A stretch of DNA of 64,000 nucleotides from Sphaerolaimus hirsutus (GCA_964036195.1 OZ038453.1:22592352-22656351); one strand, 5' to 3'; positions 23,957-36,611 are shown, numbered from the stretch's first letter. Numbers and translations are program-made. Notes: generated from the sequence alone by a model not told the origin.

Positions 23957-24700
23957 ATCAGTGATAAGCTTTCGCGGTAGACGACGGCATAAACGATAAA
24001 TAACAGACAGCATAAAGGTTCACAGCATAACAACAAAAAAAGAGGTGAAGCGACAATTAAACGTCACTGGAAATTAATTATTTTCATGTTTTCATGTTTT
24101 TTTTGTTGAAAATTCATGTTCTTTGCTCCATTTTTTGCACAAATCATTATGTGCGATATGTTAAATTCGAATTTGAATGAAAAGCTTTGGATGAAAGATG
24201 GTCAGCTGACAAATCGATTTCACGTTGACCCCCTAAAATCATCAGTCATTGCATGCAAATGATCATCATTAAGCCGGATTTACAGCATAACGATCAATAG
24301 GAGGTGATCCGACAAATTCAACGTCACCGACAAATTAGTTATTTTCATTTTTTCAAGTTTTTAATTAAAAATTCATGTTTGATTCTCAATATTTTGCAAA
24401 AATTTATTATGTGCGTGCATGCAATGGCCATCGACAAATTGATTTTAATGCCTCACCGTGAAATTGATTTGACAGCGGACCATTTTTCATCGAATGTTTT
24501 TCATTCAAATTCGAGTTTCACATCTCGCACCAGTGTTGCAAAAATGTATTTACGTTTACCCGAAATACCTGGGTATTTTGGTATTTATTTATTGTGGTAT
24601 TATGTTTACGTTTACGTATTCCGAAAATACCGTTATGTATTGTTACGTATTCCTCACGGAAATACCCGGGTACTAGCGAAAACATATTAAAAAAATTCCC
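23957..24700 (+). repeat. 0.74 kb direct duplication, copy B
   Basis: Near-identical to 21,995-22,735. The 1.2 kb between the copies contains a truncated GGCGCC element and otherwise unrecognised AT-rich DNA. Confidence 0.85.
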
Positions 24701-24982
24701 AATATGTCACGTTCACGCGTTTTAAATGTCGTTCACACGCCACACCACACACAGCAAACAAAATTTTTATGTTTTGGCAAAAACGTAAATGTATGCAAAA
24801 AGAAAAAACCGTGTATAAATAAAAAGTGACTGCACACATGCAGTCATACACAGAATAAGGGCTACATAATGCATTAATGTGTTCGTATGCAAAGCATCTG
24901 CAAAGCCCGGCGCCAATTTTTTGAATGGCGCCATGGCGCCATTGGCGCCTGGCGCCATTCTTCCTGGCGCTTTTCCATCACT

Positions 24983-26790
24983 AAGGTAGATAGCTGGATG
25001 ATTTGGGGGGTAGGGATAGTAGACAAAAAATTTGCCTCCGGGATAGATAGATGGCTGAATGGCCTCCAGGATTGATAAATAGCTGGCGGATAGCCCCCCC
25101 CCCCCCCAACCCCCAACTAGACCTCTGGGAGATTATCTAAATTAACCCCTGGAGGGGTTCAAATTAATAACGCGTACGCGTATTTTTCAAGTTAATGTAC
25201 ATACATTTTAACAACTGTGGTTTCCAAACGATATTACATCGAAATTTCATTGAAAAATCGAAAACGCGGGAAACGGTGGACCATCAAATCAAATCAAATA
25301 AAGTTTACTCGGCTCGGACCTCTAGAGTCTAATGCAAGTAAATAAAACAACAAATTGAACATCCATCGATTACTTCTAAGTTGCGGCCTTAAACAGGTGA
25401 GTTTGGAGCGACGCGTAAGCATATTGATACCTACATCAAGACAGTATACTCGGCTTACTTGATAGTCTGCCCTCGCACTGATTTATGTCTCGTGTTGGAA
25501 GCGTGCCAATGATTATTAAATCATGCGATTTCCATAAAAAAAATAAAAAAATTCATCGATGTGAATATGTTAGTGAATAACATTATAACAACAATCAATT
25601 TTATCATTTTTTTATGAAACTCGGACGCTTTAACCATCGTTGGCACACTTCCAGCGGGAACCACACGTGCAGGGTGTAAAGTAACCGGAGTATATCTGAC
25701 TTAACTTTAGTTGAAATTGAAATTTGAGAACGGTGGGGGAGAAAGATAAAAACTGTAGGAATCTAAACATTCTAAGTAAGTGAAAAGAAAACCATGCATG
25801 TTGAGTTTTGGACATTTTTGAGAGGGAAATTTTTACTGGATCCACTTTTACTCAATCAATTTCACGGTAAACGTTTATATTTGTGTGAACTCAAGCTTAA
25901 ATACCTCGCTGAAACCCCGCCACTGATCGTCTACGACGATCCAATGCGAGACGATCCGCAAACGGAAAAAAACTTTCCCGACAGACCAATATAATCTCAG
26001 GAAATCTGTCAAGAAAAAAATATAATTTAATTTCTCTCAGAAAACCTGGTAAACAATGTAAATAAATATATATCAGAATTTGAGAGAGTTTATGAATTAT
26101 GATATTTTGAAAAATCTCAGAAATTCTCTCAAAAAAAATGAATTAAATCTCTCTGGAAAAAAAAAACGTGGAAAAAATATATATAAACGTGAAAAAGCTT
26201 ATATTTTCAGTAAATCTTATATTTTCTGATATTTTTCAATATCTCGCAGTGATTTTTTTCAATGTTAATCACAATTCAATTCATTTACCAAGTGCTTATG
26301 CAAGCTCACACTGTGAACTGGAAGATTGGGGAAAATTTTATCTCAGCTAAAGTATCTTTACAAGTCAGTTTAAAAAATGACTTGATGATAGCTTAGCCTG
26401 AAAATGTCATAAAGCCCACACATAGGTTTCAAAATCGGCAAAAAACGCCATTGTGTAGGCACAAAATGACACCATTTGATTCAAGGCAGTTTCTGAAATA
26501 TTCATTAAAAAAGAATCCTTTTGCAGAGTGAGTTTGCCTAGGCACTAAAGACACGAGACTAAAACTGTTTGCTCTGTTAAACAATAATGCCTCCTTCGTT
26601 CCTTGTCAAGATTTGGATCCGTCCTATGAACATTATGACCCATCCCAATTTCTAATGGGTTTTAACTTCTCGCCATAGCGACGAAAAAATGATTAATTCG
26701 AGAAGTGACGAGCTAATGCATGTATTCTCATCTTATAATGCTGCTAATGCAAGTCTAAGATGTAAAAAATGGCGTCTGTAAAAAGTTACT
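24983..26790. other. Repeat-poor stretch without recognised gene
   Basis: 24,983-25,140 is a GGTAGATAGCTGG repeat shared with 8,690-8,830 and 14,890-15,005. The rest is mostly unique and AT-rich. An open frame at 25,794-25,994 (+) ends with PPLIVYDDPMRDDPQTEKNF, but no splice or family evidence supports it. Confidence 0.45.
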
Positions 26791-26875
26791 ACCGTATTTC
26801 CTCGAAATACCCCCCCCCCTCAAAATACCCCCCCCCCCTCGTTTGACCCCCCCCCCCTCTCGAGACCACTATGGC

Positions 26876-29210
26876 CCCACACAAGCTGGTTTTCAAGGTT
26901 CCCTCTGTGAAAACCCATTATTTTGTTTTCAAATTCATTTAAACAGTCTGTGTAATGAGCCAAATGGCCGCCATCTTTGTTTTTTTTCTATTTTTCCTCC
27001 GGAAGAACACATATTTGAAAACTCTGGTAAAATGCTGCAGACAAAATATTTTTTTGTTGAATAAGTACGAATTTGTAGGACAAGCTGTAAGCGGCATGTG
27101 ATGCAGAAAATTATGCTTGATTTTTGGGACTGTATTGTATATTTTTAGCACTGTTATACATATTTTTAAAAATTAATTCGTTTTCTAACTATAAATATTT
27201 TTAAAAATTCAGTTTTACATTGTATATGATATCCGTCTCAGATATATATCCAGTTTTTTTTTCTCTTTCATTTGATACCATGTTTCACAATAGAAGTTCA
27301 AAGATGATGAAGAAATTGTGGTTATGCTTAAAACATTAAATAATTTTTTAAAATTACATCTGTGTATCTGTAATTATTGCATTATCACAGTAAAAAGCCC
27401 TTATTTTTTCACATCAAACAAAAAAAAACTGAATTCAATAACATTTCTGCAAAACAAGTAATGATATTTTTATACAATCCACTTTATAATTTTTTTAAAA
27501 ATCACAAGTGCAATTGAAACAGCTGATTTTGTATGTAAATGAAAGCCAAAAAAATGAACAACAAGTGAACACTGACTGAGACAATGTCACATTCAATACA
27601 CTAGCACAAAAAAAATAAAAACAATTTTATTGTATTGTTTTCAGAAATGTTTTCATTTAATATTACGATCTGTCACAAAATTTAACATAAACATGAACCT
27701 TTTTGAAAACTCAAAAGTTATCTGGATCTATCCATGGAATTGAGGAATTGAGTGAAAGTCTTGAAAAAGAAATGTAAAGATGCAAAAAAAGGCTTGGAAA
27801 AATCACATAGTCTTTTTATGTTTCCAGAGATTTTTTCAAAATTATTTACTGTATGTGCACAACTTCCAAGTGTCAGTGCAAAGGGTATAAATTAACTGCC
27901 AAGCACCCAGTGGAGGCCATTACAACACTCCAGCCTGCAGCAAAAACTCCAAAAACTCCAGTCCAGCTGAGCCAAGCAGTGCTCAGGAAAACTCAGCTTA
28001 GTAAATGTGATGCAAGGTGAAAGTGCACAAAATAAGACATATGTTATATGCATAAAATCAGGTTTGGCAGCTAGCCAGATACTGTTTAGTTGTTTGGTCA
28101 CCTTGGAGTGTTGATGCTGGTATTGACCCAAAGATTGTGCAAGCAGTTGGTCATACTGGATTAATTCACCAATGACTGGCAATTGAGCAGTATCTAAGTC
28201 TGCCATGAGTACATCGAAACCAGTCTTTCATTTTCTCTGTGATGGCATCTTGAATTTCATCCCTGTGATTTGCATCTGAAATTTCATTTAGCCCATTGTA
28301 CAGAGTGCCAACCTAACTGCATGTATAAATCACTTTCACAAATATTTATCAATTAATGAAATGAAAAATTATATATATATTTATATTTTAATGCAAGATC
28401 ATGACTAACAATTGCATGGTACACACAAATTTCAGAAAGATTGATTTTATTAACAGTAGTACCAAGTCCCAGATTCGGTGTTGTTGATAAATTTGTGAAT
28501 TCTGTCATGTTATAAGTACTTTTCAAGATTGGTAATAACTTATGGAAACAGGTGACATATACAGTTGTCACCTGAAACGTCGCCACAGTGACGTTTTAAA
28601 AAAAAAATATTATTTTATTTTATATGCATCCCAAGTTTTCTACAACCCCATCAGTACATGCAGCATAAAATACTGCATGTACACTCTTAATTTTACATTA
28701 ACCCATCCATCCAGTGTTTTTTAAAGGATTTTGGAGTAAGTTGGCAAAAATCCATAAACTAGCGACGCCTGGCGACGATTTTGCTACTTTTTGTGTGTAC
28801 AGCGACGCATTTTCACATATGTTGCACAGATATTGAAAACTGGCACGTACAGCGACGTACAGCGACGTCGCTGTACGTCACACTTTTCACAAATGTTCTG
28901 CAAATTTGAAAACTAGAATGTACATTTTTGAAAACTACATTATTCAATTTTAAGTTTTCAAAATTGTCTTCAGAGTATTTTGTTGGCGACGCGTCGCCTA
29001 CGCGTCGCCTACACGTCGCCCTACAGTTTTCAAAAATGTTCTGCAAATGTGAACTTTGAACGGCAAATGTGACTTGCCGAAACCAATATTCACATATGCT
29101 GTCACTTTTTGAAAAATAAAAGTGCAAATTGCACACTTTTGAATTCCGTACAGCAACGCATCGCCTAGGAGAGTTTTCAAAAAGGAACATTGAAAACCAG
29201 CTTGTGTGGC
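26876..29210. mobile_element. CACAAGCTGG-TIR element, copy 1
   Basis: Ends CACAAGCTGGTTTTCAAGG and GAAAACCAGCTTGTGTGG. Near one end are GCGACGCGTCGCC and ACGTCGCTGTACG palindromes. The opposite-strand sisters are 41,168-43,270 and 46,180-48,885. Short open frames occur but no transposase is recognisable. A truncated C-run MITE abuts the left end. Confidence 0.75.
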
Positions 29211-29636
29211 CACAATGCATTTAAATGGATTATATCAAACAGGTTGATCTGTTTAGATTTCGATTTCGATTATGCCACTAAAAAACTCATTGATCACAGG
29301 GGAATATGTAGATTAGTGGGAAAATGTTGGGAAATTATTTGATATGCCTTCCCCTACCCCAGTCCCCCAACATTCATTATATTTCAGTTTGATAAAATAC
29401 ATTGCATTTTTGTTCACTGTTTGATATATGTTTGTGGAAAAAAACAATAGTTCACATGCAAGGGGTACCCTCTAATTGTAGGTGCAGAAATAAATGACAA
29501 ACTTAATTGTTTCTTCAATTGGAGTGAACTATATTTATAACATCATGGTATATAGTGATCTTCTAAAAAAAAATCTTGGCACTTTATCTGGTAAAATGTT
29601 GACTGAAATAACCTGGTACCATTGAACATCAATATA

Positions 29637-31301
29637 TCAAGTGACAACAGGAACCCTTTGATACACAATGTAGCCACTTTTGTGCTCCCTCGCATCTGGA
29701 TGATCTACTTCATATGCAGTGGCGCAATGTTGGCTGGCTTTGTTGATTGCAAATCCTTCACAAAATCTATTGTTGGAGCACAGAGTAGCACAGTCCGCTA
29801 CTGCAGTGTGCTTGCGCACTTTCTGGGCTGTGAGAATTGGTTTTTGAATTTGAATTGGAAATTTGCCTGGAGCCTGGTAATTTTTCATGATTTTTTTACA
29901 GTTTGACAACAAGAAATTATAAGTTCTACTTCAAAGTTCATTTGGCACTCTTGTGTAAATCATTTTTATGTTAAACTTTCATATTCTTATCTTTATATTA
30001 TTCATGATCAGGGTTGGCAAAATCTCAGAAAAAAATAAAAATAAAATGGAATATTCAAGAATAAAATGAAATAAAATAATATGGAAAATTTAAGAATAAA
30101 AATAAAAATTGTATAAAAATTCAAATTTTTGTAAAATTTTTGTAAAATTGTATAAAAATTCGTATTTTTGTAAAATTGTATAAAAATTCATATTTTTTGT
30201 AAAATTTTGTCTCATTGCTTGAGTCTCTACCTGTTTATTCAGGTATCTGGGGGCAGTCCCAAGCATTGTAAAGTGTCAAATGTCATGTAAAATGTCATGA
30301 AAAGTGTCAATTGTCATGACAAATGGAAAGTAAAGTGTAAATTGTCATGACATGTAAAAAGTAAAGTATCAATTGTCAAGCAAATTGTGTTCAAATCTCA
30401 TGTTTTATTTGAAATCTTATGTTTTGTATCCAAATTATGTTGTTGTTGACTCCAAATCTTATGTGAACATTTGGATACAAAAACATAAGATTTGGATATA
30501 AAACATACTATGGATACAAAAACACAAGATTTGGATACACAATTTACACTTTGAATTGCCACTTTGCTTGAAATTTTACATGACACTTGACATTTTGCAT
30601 GACAATTGATACTGTACTTTACATTTGTCATTACAATTGACACTTTGCATGACATTTTACAAATGTGTCCAGCACACTCCAGTAGTCCTTCTACTGAAAA
30701 TGCAAACCATTCTTATCAATAATTGTAACCTTACACTTGCAGCTAGCTAACAATACATACTGCATGTAACTTTTGAAAAGTAAGGGAAAAATTTGTCACA
30801 GGTTTTTCATGTATAGGTCTAATTATAACATTTTTCTGGCCTTGCATGCATGTTTCTGATTTTTTGTAAATTTTTTGTAAAATGTGTCATTTTATTTTAT
30901 AAATGACTTTTGGGAATAAAATAAAATAAAATAAAATGAAAGAAGAATAAAATAAAAATAAAATAAAATTTTTATACAGATTTTATACAATTTTACTAAA
31001 ATGAATTTTTATAAAACCAACCCTGTTCATGATGTTCATTTATATTCCATCTTAATTGATAAGATCAAAACTGTTGTGCGTTGGGATACCTTTCTATGCA
31101 AAATTACATAAAGGTAGACTTTTACAACAAAAAATAACAATTTCACTAACCTGTAATTTGGGCATCTATTATCTGCAACCAAGGGGCTTGTTTTAGAATA
31201 TCTTCGTGGATAAATTACAAGCAAACTTCAATGCAGTGAACTCACCGGCCATTCATTATCAATTCTTGTCAATTGATAGAATCTATGTGGTGATGTAGTG
31301 T
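29637..31301 (-). CDS. PAN/apple-like secreted protein, last three exons (third copy)
   Basis: Exons in transcript order are 31,301-31,246 (56 nt, TTSPHRFYQLTRIDNEWP), 31,172-31,151 (22 nt, IIDAQIT) and 29,827-29,637 (191 nt, ending TGA). Splice sites are TTTTCAG/GTGAGT, TTGCAG/GTTAGT and CTCACAG. Phases match the two arm copies. The intron between the 22-nt and 191-nt exons is about 1.3 kb because a CAGGGTTGG hAT-like element (30,009-31,025) landed in it; in the arms this intron is about 170 bases. Substitutions from the arm copies avoid cysteines and splice sites. The signal exon is probably 44,028-43,905, across a 12.6 kb repeat-rich intron. Confidence 0.7.
30009..31025. mobile_element. 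hAT-like element CAGGGTTGG in a PAN-gene intron, TSD TTCATGAT
   Basis: 1,017 bp flanked by TTCATGAT (30,001-30,008 and 31,026-31,033), lying in the last intron of the third PAN gene and expanding it from about 170 bases to 1.3 kb. Confidence 0.85.
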
Positions 31302-31779
31302 CTGAAAACACACTTTTATGTTGGGATTTTTACATCTCTACATTGATAAATATATTCAGGTAGGTAAATATGTTCAACAGACTCATGTCAGAGCTAAATA
31401 ATTTCAATTTACATATGTGGTACAAGATAAAGTTTAGTATTATCAGTATTATGTAGGTAGAAAGATGTTTGATTTCTTTTTGATTATCTGCCCACAATAA
31501 TCAATGATGGGTAAGTGTTTTGAGTTTTTCAAAATGAATACCTGTGTTTTGAGTTTTTCTCACGAAAAAGCTCATGTAACTGTTTCTTTGTATATCATTT
31601 GTGTAGTCAAAGAATTATGAATACCTATCACTTTTGACATAACTTTTTTTCAACTGTGAAAAAATGTATACAAACTTACTGTAATAGTATTGACAAAGCC
31701 ATTGTTTATATACTTGAGCATGACTTATTATTGACATAGTTGAAGCTGCATGTAAAAAAACTTGTAGGATTCTATCAAG

Positions 31780-32370
31780 GCCAGCCTGACCCTAACCCAT
31801 ACACACCTTGTAGGCAGCCAGCATAAGTGCCACTGGGATGACCACTTGCCCATGGAATGGGCTGTTTGGACTCTGGCATGTCAAACGACACCAAATGGAG
31901 GTGACTACCTGGGGGCACTCCCAGACCCTGTAAAAGAACCTGCAAGGTGTAAAAGACCCTGTAAATGTTATGTGTCATGTAAAAGAACCTGTTATGTGTA
32001 TCCAAATCTTTTTTATCGTATCCAAATCTTATGTTGCTGTATCCAAATATTATGTCAAAAAGTAATAGTTTGGATACAAAAACATAACATTTGGATGCAA
32101 AAAAATAAGATTTGGATACACATGACACATTACAGGGTCTTTTATATGACATTGCACACTTTACATGTCTTTTACATGACACATGATATTTGACAGTTTC
32201 TTTTCACTTTACAGGGTTCTTTTAAAGGATCTAGGTGTGGCACCTGGGTAGTATGGTTGGTGGTACCACCCAGCCGCCCCACCTGTCTCTGTGCTGCTGT
32301 GGTATTTTATGCCAACCCAGGGGCAGCTAGCATCATTCTGTGTTGCAATAGCTCATGTGGTGGGGGATTA
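31780..32370. repeat. Dispersed repeat copy split by a TIR element
   Basis: Sequence shared with 6,590-6,810 and 16,430-16,640 (ACCCAGGGGCAGCTAGCA, GGCATGTCAAACGACACC). Here it is interrupted at about 31,908-32,250 by an element with subterminal CCTGTAAAA / TTTACAGGG and inner repeats of GTATCCAAATCTTATG in both orientations. The arm copies provide the uninterrupted version. Confidence 0.6.
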
Positions 32371-32892
32371 TTTAGTTATAATGTAGGAGTTTTACCCTTT
32401 CATTTTCTGTTTTCCGGCAGCTGAAATTTTTTAACCTTTCCGTTTTCCATTTTCCGGCAGCTAAAATTTTTATCCTTTCAATTTCCATCTTTCTGGACTT
32501 TTTTCCTTTTTCCACCAAATATTTCTGGCATTTTTCCACTCTGTATTTTATCTTTTTCCACTATGTTATTTTCAAATTCCATTTTTTTTTGTTTTGAAAA
32601 ATTGTGAAAATAAGCAAAAGCAAATGATGGCTAGTTCAAGCAGCGATCCTGCTTTTGCAACTGGGCATTCGCTGCTCTTCGGTCATATTTTGTCCACGCA
32701 CGGCCATTTTGCAACACTGTTCCGCGATTTTTTTTTTTGCGATCATTTTTTTGGATACGTTTTTTTTCAAATGTCGTGCATTCAACATTGGCACCATGCA
32801 CCATTCAACATTGGCACCAGCGAACAGCCATATCGATATCAATTTCACATTTTTATTTATTTATTTTTATTTTACCATCTTTTTCCATTTGT

Positions 32893-33065
32893 CTCTTAAC
32901 TCTCAACTCTTAACTCAACTTTTAACTCACCTTTTAACCTTTAACTCAACTCTTAACATTTAATTCAACTTTTAACTCAACCTTTTAATTTTAACTTTTC
33001 TCTTAAACTTTAACTTTACTCTTAACTCGCCATTTGTAATTTTACTCAACTCTTATGTTTAAACT
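32893..33065. repeat. TTTAACTC-type low-complexity array
   Basis: Irregular repeats of CTTTTAACTCAAC and CTCTTAACTC. Pyrimidine-rich on +, without a recognisable gene. Confidence 0.75.
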
Positions 33066-33322
33066 CTAAACTTGTCCACTTACGGAACTGGCCCCTGGTC
33101 AGTAAATTTGTTTACCCTTTCTGTTTTCTGGCAGATGAAAAATTTTACCCTTTCCATTTTCCGCATGATAAAATTTTTTTACCCTTTCCGTTTTCCGGCA
33201 GCTGAAAATTTTTACCCTTTCCGTTTTCCATAAAAATTTTTTTAACACACTAATTGCGCTCGAACTCGAGTTTAAGAAAAATCGAGATTCGAGCCCTGGG
33301 GCTGCTGCTAAAAACCAGAATA

Positions 33323-33717
33323 CCGTATTTCCTCTAAATACCCTCAGGGGGTTTATTTTTTCAGAGTGACAATTTTGAGTGGGGGTATTTCGAGGGGGGG
33401 GGGGTAATTCGAGGGGGGGGGGGGGTATTATTTCGCCAGAAATTTTTTGAACAACCACTACTAAAAACGTATGCAGACGTAGAAAAACGCAACAAAAATT
33501 ACCATGTTCAAGACTCTATAGCCTTATATAAGTATGTAGATGATAAAAACCATGTTCGAACGTAAAACAATCATTGTTTTTAACGTGTGTTCTGCGTTTC
33601 CCAGAGCTTTTGTCATCTACGTTCCCTGTACACTGAATTTGGGGGGGGGGGCATTTCGAGGGGGTTATTAATTCATAGTGCCCATTTTGAGGGGGGGGGT
33701 AATTCGAGGAAATACGG
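33323..33717. mobile_element. CCGTATTTCC MITE
   Basis: Termini CCGTATTTCCTCTAAATACC and AATTCGAGGAAATACGG, flanked by TA. Inserted 17 bases after the donor of the exon-like block at 33,735. Confidence 0.75.
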
Positions 33718-33734
33718 TAACTAAAAAAGTGCAC

Positions 33735-33842
33735 CTGCACAAGCAGTGACTGTATGCGTTTTGCCACCCATGCAGATGGCACCAATGCTCCGTGACCAAT
33801 GACATTGCTTGGTATGTATTCATTGGCTGCACACTCGCGCAT
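33735..33842 (-). CDS. Conserved exon-like block (third copy)
   Basis: Minus-strand 36-codon block MRECAANEYIPSNVIGHGAL + VPSAWVAKRIQSLLVQ, ending CAG|GTGCAC. Here a CCGTATTTCC-type MITE (33,323-33,717) is inserted almost directly after the donor. The preserved frame despite diverged flanks is the main argument for coding. Confidence 0.35.
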
Positions 33843-34061
33843 TGCACCCGTCCACAACCTGCATCGAGATACACTTGAGCATTGTTGTCAATGCAACGTA
33901 TATTGAAAATGTAAAAAGCTTAACAAAAGTTGCCAAAGCGACCAAATTGGCACCGTGCTTATTCATGCTCGTGCGTTGGAATTAAAAGAATTCTACCGAC
34001 TATTTTCTATGAAAATTCACTATTTTGGGCTTAAGCTAGGCTTAGGTAAAAAATTAGCCAT

Positions 34062-34205
34062 ACTAACCATTTTAAGCTTAGCCCTACTAACCATTTTAAG
34101 CTTAGCCCTACTAACCATTTTAAGCTTAGCCCCACTAACCATTTTAAGCTTAGCCCTACTAACCATTTTAAGCTTAGCCCTACTAACCATTTTAAGCTTA
34201 GGGCA
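34062..34205. repeat. 24-bp minisatellite, six units
   Basis: The unit ACTAACCATTTTAAGCTTAG + CCCT repeats six times with one base change. Being a multiple of three, it stays open as an eight-residue repeat (LLTILSLA) on +, which I regard as coincidental. Confidence 0.9.
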
Positions 34206-34239
34206 ATGAACCATTTTAAAAATGGCTTAAATAGGTAGT

Positions 34240-34580
34240 GGTAAAGTCAAATGTCAAATGTAAAGTGAAGTGTCAAATGTAAAGTAAAGTGTCAATTGTG
34301 TATCCAAATCTTATTTTTTTGTATCCAAATCTTATGTTTTTTGTATCCAAATCCTACTTTTCGAAAAAAGATTTGGATACAAAAACATAAGATTTGGATA
34401 CGAAAAAATAAGATTTGGATACACAATTGACACTTTACTTTACATTTGACTTTGCATTTGACTTTACATTTGACACTTTTCTTTACATTTCACATTTGAC
34501 TTTACATTTGACACTTTACTCTTTACTTTACATTTCACATTTGAATTTGCATTTGACCTTCCATTTGACACTTTACTTTA
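34240..34580. repeat. TGTAAAGTGTCAAATG / ATCCAAATCTTATG inverted array
   Basis: The same internal modules as in the CAGGGTTGG and CCTGTAAAA elements, arranged symmetrically around 34,360 (AAGATTTGGATAC and complement). Clear element ends are not visible. Confidence 0.55.
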
Positions 34581-34612
34581 CACTTTAATGGGCTTGGGAT
34601 TGCTACCAGGTT

Positions 34613-34702
34613 GTTTTTACCCAACTGTATCAAGGTAACTACCACAGTGGTGATAAATAATATCACCACTATGTAGTTACCTTGATACAGTTGGGCAAAA
34701 AC
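34613..34702. repeat. Hairpin with ~42-bp arms and a 5-base loop
   Basis: GTTTTTACCCAACTGTATCA at 34,613 pairs with its complement ending at 34,702; the loop is AATAA near 34,656. One internal mismatch cluster (CCACAG against CATAG). It could be a tiny foldback or a small-RNA hairpin. Confidence 0.85.
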
Positions 34703-35459
34703 CATGTTGCCAAACCCGCGAGGTTCATGTTTCATCTCAAACATAGGTCAGTGGCAAAACCGTCTCTCACTAGGCTTGCAGCAAGGCAACCTGGTTTTAC
34801 TATGGGCATGTTCCATAAGCAACCAGCCTTGGTCGTGTGTCCAATTTTTTGGTCACATGATTACGACAGTGGTTGCGCGTTTTGTCTTTTAGATAAAACG
34901 GGTAAGAGTCGCTTTTGGTAAATTGCCCACCAGTAAGAATTGGGAGCTAAGGTTAGTCATGGGAGAGCCGGCTTCTCCTTTGAAAATTGCCTGCTCGGGC
35001 CAACGTTGAAGTTTCAAATGCGATTTTGGAAAAATGATGGAGATACCAACATTTGGAACTAGAAGCCTCAATTGTATTCCACAGATGTAATGAGTAACGC
35101 AAATGTAAATCCTGCGTCTTTCACCCCATTCGTAAAATACGTAACCCGACGCATGCCAAGTTAACATACCGGATATCTATCACATTTGTCCTTTTAAGGA
35201 ATTCGTTAGAGCTGTTTGAGCGAGATATCTAGCTTTCCGACTCTGTATTTTTATATCCGTGGTTTATCCATTTATTTTTCACATTTGAAAGTTCAATCGG
35301 TTTAAATAAACTGTGAATCGAACGGAGTCCGTCTGTTTGAATTCAAATTTGAGACATATCTTACTTGTACATAAAAGAAGGAAAGATGACTCGTTTCATG
35401 TCTGCCGAGTTTTAACATGACTAAATGGGATGTAATATTTAAGACCTATCGTCATATGG
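34703..35459. other. Apparently unique stretch
   Basis: No repeat partner and no convincing exon were found. Short open frames on both strands are below what I would call coding. Confidence 0.4.
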
Positions 35460-36265
35460 CTGTTTGGCTGAAAAATAGGTGTATCCCTTGGGATTTTAAC
35501 GATGTAGTGGTTGATTGAACTTTAATGGCAAAAGTTAAATCGACTACTGCGACATCAGCGGTAGGTCACAATTACGAATTGATTATTCTACAAACGAATT
35601 GCAGAAGAAAAGTTTTTTGGTGCTGGCGCTATTGGCGCTTGGCGCCATCACTCTCTGGCGCAATTGGCGCTTGGCGCTGAGGTTCAGAAAAGCGCCATGG
35701 TGCTTTTGGCGCTTGGCGCTATTTTGCTCTGGCGCCATTGGCGCTTGGCGCTGGGGGTCGGAATAGCGCCAAGGCGCTTTTGGCGCTTGGCGCCAAAAGT
35801 CTGGCGCTTTTTCCATCACTAACTGTGAGTACCCCTTAAGTTGAAAAAGCTGATGAAATTGACAATGAGGCATTGTTCGCACGGTTTTTCTGTGACAATT
35901 TTTATTTTTTAACGCCGTTTTTAGGATTGGAAGAATGACAGCATTGACGTGTGACACCTCAATCAATTGTGATTTGGTAAACACCAGTCTAGGGTGTCAA
36001 CTTTCCTTTTTAGTCTCCGCTCTCCGCAGGCAAAATATTCCAGCTGCTAAAAAGAATTTCCATTCCATTGCTCACTGCAAATTTTTTAATCTGATTCCAT
36101 TTTTATCACCTTTTCTGTTTTCTGGCTCAATTACCTGTTTTTCTGTCTTTTTCTATTTCCAGCTCAATTTCCTGTTTTTCTGCCTTTTCCATTTTTTGGC
36201 TCAACTTTCTGTTTTCTGTTTCAGCCAGACTGGTGAGATGCATGCAGGTTTTTCAATTATACTTA

Positions 36266-36611
36266 CCATAGATCCTCAAATAAGACCCCCCCCTTGAATA
36301 ACTCCCCATCCTTGAATAACTCCCCCCTCTGTGATGAGTGGAGAGGATACTGGAGGAAGTGAAAAAAATAAAATGCAAATGCAGTGCAGTGTGTGAGACA
36401 AAAAATACAAAGAATGTTAGCATACGGCACCATAAGCAGATGCACAGTGTGTATTTTACGCAGTGTATACACACCTACCTACCTGCAAGTTTTTTCTGAA
36501 AGTGATGAGGAAACCCCCCCCCCTTGAATAACTCCCCACCCTTGAAGAACTCCCCCCTCAAAAACTCCGACAAAAAATAACTCCCTGGGGGAGCTATTCG
36601 AGGATATACGG
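36266..36611. mobile_element. CTCGAATAACTCCCC-type MITE, TA target
   Basis: Termini CCATAGATCCTCAAATAAG and GCTATTCGAGGATATACGG, with TA on both sides; C-run interior. Confidence 0.65.

Noticed and set aside
26244..26350. SSHCELEDW stretch as another copy of the PAN leader exon
   Set aside because: Only ELEDW is shared; the leader, donor and reading context differ, so the match is probably chance.
31775..32193. 115-135-codon open frames on both strands
   Set aside because: They span the junction of a dispersed repeat and an inserted TIR element and share no residues with other coding copies.
34020..34214. Open frames with LLTILSLA repeats on both strands
   Set aside because: They follow directly from a 24-bp minisatellite whose unit is divisible by three; there is no start context, splice site or similarity.
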